Positions 1-7,027 of a stretch of 7,027 nt of DNA are shown here, piece after piece. How positions within the stretch are numbered: the first letter of the stretch is position 1; each line of letters opens with the position of its first letter. The DNA is from an uncultured Selenomonadaceae bacterium. Its GTDB lineage: Bacteria > Bacillota > Negativicutes > Selenomonadales > Selenomonadaceae. The stretch is taken from assembly GCA_902782705.1 (NCBI GenBank), contig CACZOL010000190.1:1-7027 (forward strand), read 5' to 3'. The position numbers and the translations under genes were made by a program. The notes beneath the pieces were generated by a model. That model ran no database searches and was not told where the DNA came from. It saw nothing but the letters and a program-made list of their open reading frames with translations.

Positions 1-826
1 CGAAGTTGAACACGCCGTTGTCGTCCCAGCCGTGCTCGTCGTCGCCGATCAGCAGTCTCTTGGGATCGGTGGACAGAGTGGTCTTGCCGGTTCCGGACAG
101 GCCGAAGAAGATGGCGGTGTGCTCACCGTTCATATCGGTATTCGCCGAGCAATGCATGGCGGCGATGCCCTTCAGCGGCAGATAATAGTTCATCATCGAG
201 AACATGCCCTTCTTCATCTCGCCGCCGTACCATGTATTGATGATAACCTGTTCGCGGCTCGTGATGTTGAACACGACCGCCGTCTCGGAATTCAGTCCCA
301 GTTCCTTGAAATTCTTGACTTTCGCTTTCGACGCATTGTAGACGACGAAGTCCGGCTTGAAGTTCTTCAGCTCTTCGTCCGTCGGCTTGATGAACATATT
401 GCGAATGAAATGCGCCTGCCATGCCACTTCCATAATGAAGCGCACCGCCATACGCGTATCTTTGTTCGCGCCGCAGAACGCATCGACAACATAAAGCTTC
501 TTATTGGAAAGCTCTTCCTGCGCGAGTTTCTTGACCGCTTCCCACGTCTCTTTCGTAGCGGGATGGTTGTCGTTCGGATAGCCCTGGGAAGTCCACCACA
601 CCGTGTCTTTCGAGTTCTCGTCCACGACGAGGAACTTGTCCTTCGGCGAACGGCCCGTGAATTCGCCCGTCATGACGTTGACCGCATCCAGCTCCGTAAG
701 CTGTCCCTTGTCATAGCCCGTAAGATCCGGCTTCATCTCTTCCTCGAACAAATACTCATAGGAAGGATTGTGGACAATCTCCGTCGCTCCGGTAATGCCG
801 TACTTGGTCAAATCAATGTCTGCCAT
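1..826 (-). CDS. pckA: Phosphoenolpyruvate carboxykinase (ATP), N-terminal half, cut by window edge
   Basis: This encodes the ATP-dependent phosphoenolpyruvate carboxykinase, a cytosolic enzyme that interconverts oxaloacetate + ATP with PEP + CO2 + ADP. Only the first 275 codons are present; the family is about 530-540 residues, so roughly half is missing beyond base 1. I translated it by hand from the ATG at 826 (MADIDLTKYGITGATEIV). Diagnostic motifs are TGRSPKDKF with substrate-binding Arg59, VVDAFCGAN near 113-121, NTWYGGEMKKGMFSMMNY with Tyr200 and metal-ligand Lys206, MHCSAN with His225, the kinase-1a P-loop GLSGTGKTTLS at 242-252 (Lys248), and LIGDDEHGWDD with metal-ligand Asp263. A Shine-Dalgarno GAGGT lies 9 bases before the ATG. 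The spacer upstream carries a terminator and a possible promoter, so it is probably its own transcription unit. In fermentative anaerobes this enzyme often runs in the carboxylating direction; the direction here is inference. Confidence 0.97.
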   Translation of the reverse strand, partial: MADIDLTKYGITGATEIVHNPSYEYLFEEEMKPDLTGYDKGQLTELDAVNVMTGEFTGRSPKDKFLVVDENSKDTVWWTSQGYPNDNHPATKETWEAVKKLAQEELSNKKLYVVDAFCGANKDTRMAVRFIMEVAWQAHFIRNMFIKPTDEELKNFKPDFVVYNASKAKVKNFKELGLNSETAVVFNITSREQVIINTWYGGEMKKGMFSMMNYYLPLKGIAAMHCSANTDMNGEHTAIFFGLSGTGKTTLSTDPKRLLIGDDEHGWDDNGVFNF

Positions 827-847
827 GCTTTCTCTACCTCGCTTCTT

Positions 848-861
848 AAATTTTAAAATTT
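848..861. promoter_or_regulatory. 14-bp perfect AT palindrome upstream of pckA, possible operator
   Basis: AAATTTTAAAATTT is a perfect two-fold palindrome whose near edge is 21 bases before the pckA ATG. If the proposed -10 box at 874-879 is right, it spans roughly +6 to +19, a place where a bound repressor would block transcription. It matches no regulator site that I can name. AT-only palindromes arise easily in AT-rich spacers, so the operator role is tentative. Confidence 0.35.
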
Positions 862-873
862 GAGTAAGAAAAT

Positions 874-902
874 CTTATATTAAAATTCTATCTCCTTTGG
901 AA
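874..902 (-). promoter_or_regulatory. Possible sigma-A-type promoter for pckA
   Basis: On the minus strand there is a TATAAG box (874-879, five of six matches to TATAAT) with a weak TTCCAA (897-902, three of six matches to TTGACA) at 17 bases spacing. The predicted start of transcription is near 867, giving a leader of about 40 bases. The -35 overlaps the T-tract of the preceding terminator. The spacer is AT-rich, so chance matches are likely. Confidence 0.3.
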
Positions 903-930
903 AAATCCTGCCTGGGCGAAGGATTTCTTT
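901..930 (-). terminator. Probable intrinsic terminator after ddh
   Basis: Reading the minus strand after the ddh stop, AAATCCT (920-926) and AGGATTT (903-909) form a 7-bp stem around a 10-base loop, followed by a run of T (TTTTTCC). The stem is AU-rich and short, so termination may be partial. An A-tract on the other side could let it act weakly in both directions. Confidence 0.55.
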
Positions 931-948
931 TCATTTTCTGAAAAAAAC

Positions 949-1935
949 TCAAAGAAGCGAGCTGCGAAGCTCCTCACTCGTCTTCGGCGAAAGATAAGCA
1001 GGCGGAATGTCGAGAACGGTCTTCGCCCCCTTGCCGCCTTCGCCCGCAATCCGATAGGCCGCGCGGGCATAGGCGATAAGCACGCTCGCCGTGAACTCCG
1101 GATTCGAGTCGAGTTTCAAGCTGAATTCCACGACATGCTTATGCGCGCCGTTCTCCCCCGTCGCGCCCGAACGGATCACAAACCCGCCGTGCGCAAGTCC
1201 GCCATGTTTTTCGTTGAATTCCTTCTCGTCGATAAAATGAACCGTCGTATCGTAATCGGCGAAATAATTCGGCATGGTTTTGATTTCTTTTTCAATTCGC
1301 GCCTTATCTGCGCCTTCCTCTGCCACGACAAAACACTCGCGCGTATGCTTTTCACGCGTCGTAAGCGACGGATTTTTGCCGGAGCGCACGGCCTCCAGGG
1401 CCGCTTCGACCGGAACCGTGTACTGCTTCGCGTTCTTGACGCCGTCGATACGACGAATCGCATCGGAATGTCCCTGACTGACGCCGCGTCCCCAAAACGT
1501 ATAATCTTTGCCGTTCGGCAAAATTGCGCTGGCATAGGCGCGATTCAGCGAAAAGAGTCCGGGATCCCAGCCCACGGAAATAATCGCGACTTTGCCGCCC
1601 TCTTTCGCCGATGCGTCCACCGCCGCGAAATGCTCCGGAATACGCGCATGCGTGTCGAAACTGTCAATGACGTTAAAGTCTTTCGCATACTTCGGCGTCT
1701 GCTCGGGAAGGTCGGTAGCACTTCCGCCGCAGAGAATCAAGACGTCGATCTTGTCTTTCCACGCCTCCATCTCGCCGACGGAAACGACAGGAACGCCCGC
1801 CTTGCGAATGGAAAGCGACGCGGGATTGCGCCGCGTAAAGACCGCCGCAAGCTCCATATCCTCGCACGCGTCCACTGCATACTCGACGCCGCGCCCAAGA
1901 TTTCCATACCCCATAATGCCAATACGAATCGCCAT
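949..1935 (-). CDS. ddh: meso-Diaminopimelate D-dehydrogenase
   Basis: This 328-residue cytosolic enzyme catalyses the NADPH-dependent reductive amination of L-2-amino-6-oxopimelate (tetrahydrodipicolinate) with ammonia to meso-2,6-diaminopimelate. It bypasses the multi-step succinylase/acetylase routes to the lysine and peptidoglycan precursor. The length is typical (the Corynebacterium enzyme is 320). The N-terminal Rossmann motif is GYGNLGRG (9-16). Family signatures follow: CGGSATDLPEQTPKYA (69-84), IDSFDTHARIPEHF (90-103), SVGWDPGLFS (120-129) with substrate-contacting Trp and Asp, GRGVSQGHSDAIR (149-161), and HGGFVIR (249-255). The ATG at 1935 is preceded by a purine-rich AGAGAGAGAAG rather than a clear AGGAGG. 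It starts 35 bases after the HD-hydrolase gene with no terminator between them, so co-transcription is likely. The stop is TGA. This enzyme has a patchy distribution in bacteria, often explained by horizontal transfer, but codon use here matches its neighbours. Confidence 0.96.
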   Translation of the reverse strand: MAIRIGIMGYGNLGRGVEYAVDACEDMELAAVFTRRNPASLSIRKAGVPVVSVGEMEAWKDKIDVLILCGGSATDLPEQTPKYAKDFNVIDSFDTHARIPEHFAAVDASAKEGGKVAIISVGWDPGLFSLNRAYASAILPNGKDYTFWGRGVSQGHSDAIRRIDGVKNAKQYTVPVEAALEAVRSGKNPSLTTREKHTRECFVVAEEGADKARIEKEIKTMPNYFADYDTTVHFIDEKEFNEKHGGLAHGGFVIRSGATGENGAHKHVVEFSLKLDSNPEFTASVLIAYARAAYRIAGEGGKGAKTVLDIPPAYLSPKTSEELRSSLL

Positions 1936-1970
1936 GTTCTTCTCTCTCTTTCTATAATTACTTTCCTGTA

Positions 1971-2537
1971 TTATTTACCCAAGGCCAGCTCCGCCTCGTG
2001 CGCCTGCATTCCTTTGATGCAGGATTCCATGATTTCGCCGAGGTCGAGGCCGAGGCGCTCGATTCCTTTTTGAATCAGCTCGCGGTCGCATTTCGCCGCA
2101 AACTTTTTGTCCTTAAACTTTTTCTTCAGACTCTTGACTTCCATCCCCGCCATGCCTTCCGGCCGCATCAGCGCGTAAGCGTGAACAATGCCAGTCAGCT
2201 CGTCGACGGCGAACAGGCTTTTTTCCATGTCGTTTTGCGGCTCCCGCTCGTCCGTGACGACGCCGTAACCGTGAGAAATAATTGCCGAAATATCTTCCTC
2301 GTCGACGCCCTCCGGCGCAAGAAGCTCCCGCACATGACGGCAATGCTCGTCCGGAAATTTCTCATAGTCGACGTCATGCAGCCAACCGATCGCTTCCCAA
2401 TGCCCGACGTCTCCGCCAAACCGTTCCGCAAGCGCGCCCATCGCCGCGCTGACCGCCGCCGCGTGCGTAAACAGATGCGGCTCCGTCGTATGCTTTGCGA
2501 GAATCTCCTTCGCCTTTTCCAATGTCAGCTTTGCCAA
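1971..2537 (-). CDS. HD-domain (HDIG-type) metal-dependent hydrolase, substrate unknown
   Basis: This encodes a predicted soluble HD-superfamily phosphohydrolase of 188 residues. No signal peptide or membrane segment is visible. The HD signature is present: His25 (FTHAAAV), His54-Asp55 (GWLHDVDYEKFPDEH), and a distal Asp112 (FAVDELTG), with extra histidines 65 and 89 that could bind metal. The pattern HxxxV..AMxALAERFGGD..xWxxIGWLHDvDYE is that of the short HDIG proteins usually annotated only as hydrolases, so no substrate is claimed. I chose the TTG at 2537 because AGGAGG sits 7 bases before it. A longer reading from GTG 2570 or ATG 2567 would translate the ribosome binding site itself into a Gly/Glu-rich leader (GERGEGG). 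The C-terminal region has a basic stretch (KSLKKKFKDKK, 135-145) and then a helical segment. It lies just after the rpoC terminator and 35 bases before ddh. Confidence 0.85.
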   Translation of the reverse strand: MAKLTLEKAKEILAKHTTEPHLFTHAAAVSAAMGALAERFGGDVGHWEAIGWLHDVDYEKFPDEHCRHVRELLAPEGVDEEDISAIISHGYGVVTDEREPQNDMEKSLFAVDELTGIVHAYALMRPEGMAGMEVKSLKKKFKDKKFAAKCDRELIQKGIERLGLDLGEIMESCIKGMQAHEAELALGK

Positions 2538-2544
2538 ACGAATT

Positions 2545-2550
2545 CCTCCT
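2545..2550 (-). promoter_or_regulatory. Ribosome binding site that fixes the HD-hydrolase start
   Basis: The minus strand reads AGGAGG, then 7 bases, then TTG GCA AAG CTG. This near-perfect Shine-Dalgarno at good spacing selects the TTG at 2537 over the in-frame GTG and ATG about 30 bases upstream. It lies only about 20 bases after the T-tract of the terminator at 2571-2612. Confidence 0.8.
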
Positions 2551-2570
2551 TCTCCTCTTTCCCCCATCAC

Positions 2571-2612
2571 AAAAACGGCTCGCGACGTCTTCGACGCCCG
2601 CGAACCGTTTTT
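2571..2612 (-). terminator. Strong intrinsic terminator after rpoC (likely bidirectional)
   Basis: Seven bases after the rpoC TAA, the minus strand has A-rich sequence, then ACGGTTCGCG (2599-2608) pairing with CGCGAGCCGT (2575-2584) as a 10-bp stem with one G-U pair. An inner CGTC-GAA-GACG hairpin extends it, and the stem is followed by GTTTTTG. A and T tracts flank both sides, so it can terminate either strand. It ends the rpoBC transcription unit. Confidence 0.88.
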
Positions 2613-2618
2613 TGTTTC

Positions 2619-6692
<4,074 letters not shown>

Positions 6693-6701
6693 GGGGCTGC
6701 A

Positions 6702-6708
6702 CTCCCTT
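6702..6708 (-). promoter_or_regulatory. Ribosome binding site for rpoC in the 17-base rpoB-rpoC gap
   Basis: The minus strand reads AAGGGAG, 9 bases before the first TTG (6692) and 12 before the second (6689). It begins just after the rpoB TAA, so ribosomes finishing rpoB could re-initiate. The spacing favours the first TTG. Confidence 0.7.
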
Positions 6709-6709
6709 C

Positions 6710-7027
6710 TTATTCGTCCGCATTATCGTTCGATTCGCCGTTCTGCTCCTCGTCGCCAAGCACGGCGATGATATTCTCGCCGTCCAATTCGGAGTCCTGG
6801 GCACCGTCATTTTCGTCGTAAGAGTCGTCCGCCTGCGCTCCCGTATCCGGCGTGACGCCTTTCGTCGGATCGACGCCGTTGACGTCAAGATCGAGCTCGC
6901 GAGCTGTCTCGTTGATATCTTCTTCGTCGTCCTGGATGACGATTTCCTGCGCGTCTTCCGACAGCACCTTGATGTCGAGACCGATACTCTGGAGTTCTTT
7001 GATGAGCACCTTGAACGATTCCGGCAC
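6710..7027 (-). CDS. rpoB: DNA-directed RNA polymerase subunit beta, C-terminal fragment
   Basis: This is the last 106 codons (including TAA at 6710-6712) of the beta subunit; the gene continues beyond the right edge and no start is present. The GTG at the edge is an internal valine. The first residues, VPESFKVLIKELQSIGLDIKVL, are the highly conserved beta C-terminus that packs against beta' near the clamp. They are followed by about 75 residues rich in Asp, Glu, Asn and Gly (for example QDDEEDINE and LGDEEQNGESNDNADE), a probably disordered acidic tail. Firmicutes beta subunits often carry acidic tails of variable length. Its position directly before rpoC confirms the call. Confidence 0.98.
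   Translation of the reverse strand: MPESFKVLIKELQSIGLDIKVLSEDAQEIVIQDDEEDINETARELDLDVNGVDPTKGVTPDTGAQADDSYDENDGAQDSELDGENIIAVLGDEEQNGESNDNADE

Larger units (their letters stand above)
838..961. repeat. 10-bp perfect inverted repeat linking the ddh 3' end and the pckA leader
   Basis: The plus-strand words CTCGCTTCTT (838-847) and AAGAAGCGAG (952-961) are exact reverse complements, 104 bases apart. In a minus-strand transcript the first-transcribed arm is the last codons of ddh and the second arm lies just before the pckA start, covering the GAG of its GAGGT ribosome binding site. They could pair only in an RNA that reads from ddh into pckA. The repeat is seen directly; any function is inference. 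Confidence 0.5.

Noticed and set aside
32..856. Plus-strand open frame of 274 codons over pckA
   Set aside because: It is an in-register mirror of pckA caused by the same codon bias, and the minus-strand translation carries every PEP carboxykinase motif.
891..898. AAAGGAGA on the minus strand in the ddh-pckA spacer as the ribosome binding site of a leader peptide
   Set aside because: No ATG, GTG or TTG follows at usable distance.
959..972. Hairpin GAGCT-tetraloop-AGCTC at the end of ddh followed by a T-run, as a terminator
   Set aside because: The stem is only 5 bp, lies within the coding sequence, and the T-run starts about 12 bases after it; the hairpin at 901-930 fits better.
1135..2073. 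Plus-strand open frame of 312 codons over ddh
   Set aside because: It is antisense in register with ddh, shows no domain, and runs through the intergenic region into the next gene.
2538..2570. N-terminal extension of the HD hydrolase from GTG 2570 or ATG 2567
   Set aside because: The extra residues are encoded by the purine-rich ribosome binding region, the start would lie directly against the terminator, and no binding site precedes it.

Overview
The window is a compact, one-sided stretch of bacterial core genome. All five genes lie on the minus strand, so transcription runs from high to low coordinates: rpoB (3' end only), rpoC (complete), a small HD-domain hydrolase, ddh (meso-diaminopimelate dehydrogenase) and pckA (5' half only, running off the left edge). 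I see no mobile element, CRISPR array, tRNA, rRNA, phage gene or defence gene.

The likely host is a member of the Negativicutes (diderm Firmicutes such as Selenomonas, Megasphaera or Veillonella relatives). This is inferred from the Firmicutes-like RpoC with no trigger-loop insertion, the RpoC N-terminus (MLDVNNFDSMRIGLASPEKI), the moderately high GC content and the presence of ddh. I could not run a search, so the genus is left open.

Layout in transcription order. rpoB ends at 6710 with an acidic tail. After 17 bases, which hold the ribosome binding site, rpoC starts at a TTG at 6692 and ends at 2619. A strong, nearly symmetric terminator hairpin (2571-2612) follows. The HD-hydrolase gene starts only 33 bases beyond it, at a TTG (2537) set by an AGGAGG site, and ends at 1971. 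ddh (1935-949) follows after 35 bases, probably on the same transcript. A 121-base AT-rich spacer separates ddh from pckA (start 826). It holds a modest terminator, a possible promoter, a perfect 14-bp AT palindrome, and one arm of a 10-bp inverted repeat that pairs with the end of ddh.

Functionally the genes are not one pathway. rpoB and rpoC encode the two catalytic subunits of RNA polymerase. ddh makes meso-DAP for lysine and peptidoglycan in one step. pckA links oxaloacetate and phosphoenolpyruvate. The HD protein is a metal-dependent hydrolase of unknown substrate.

The most interesting points are an insert of about 159 residues in RpoC, inside the second zinc site, that looks like two degenerate copies of the neighbouring segment; a near-total absence of TTA, CTA and TCA codons in about 2,250 codons; and the regulatory layout of the two gene junctions. 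I found no convincing new multi-gene system.
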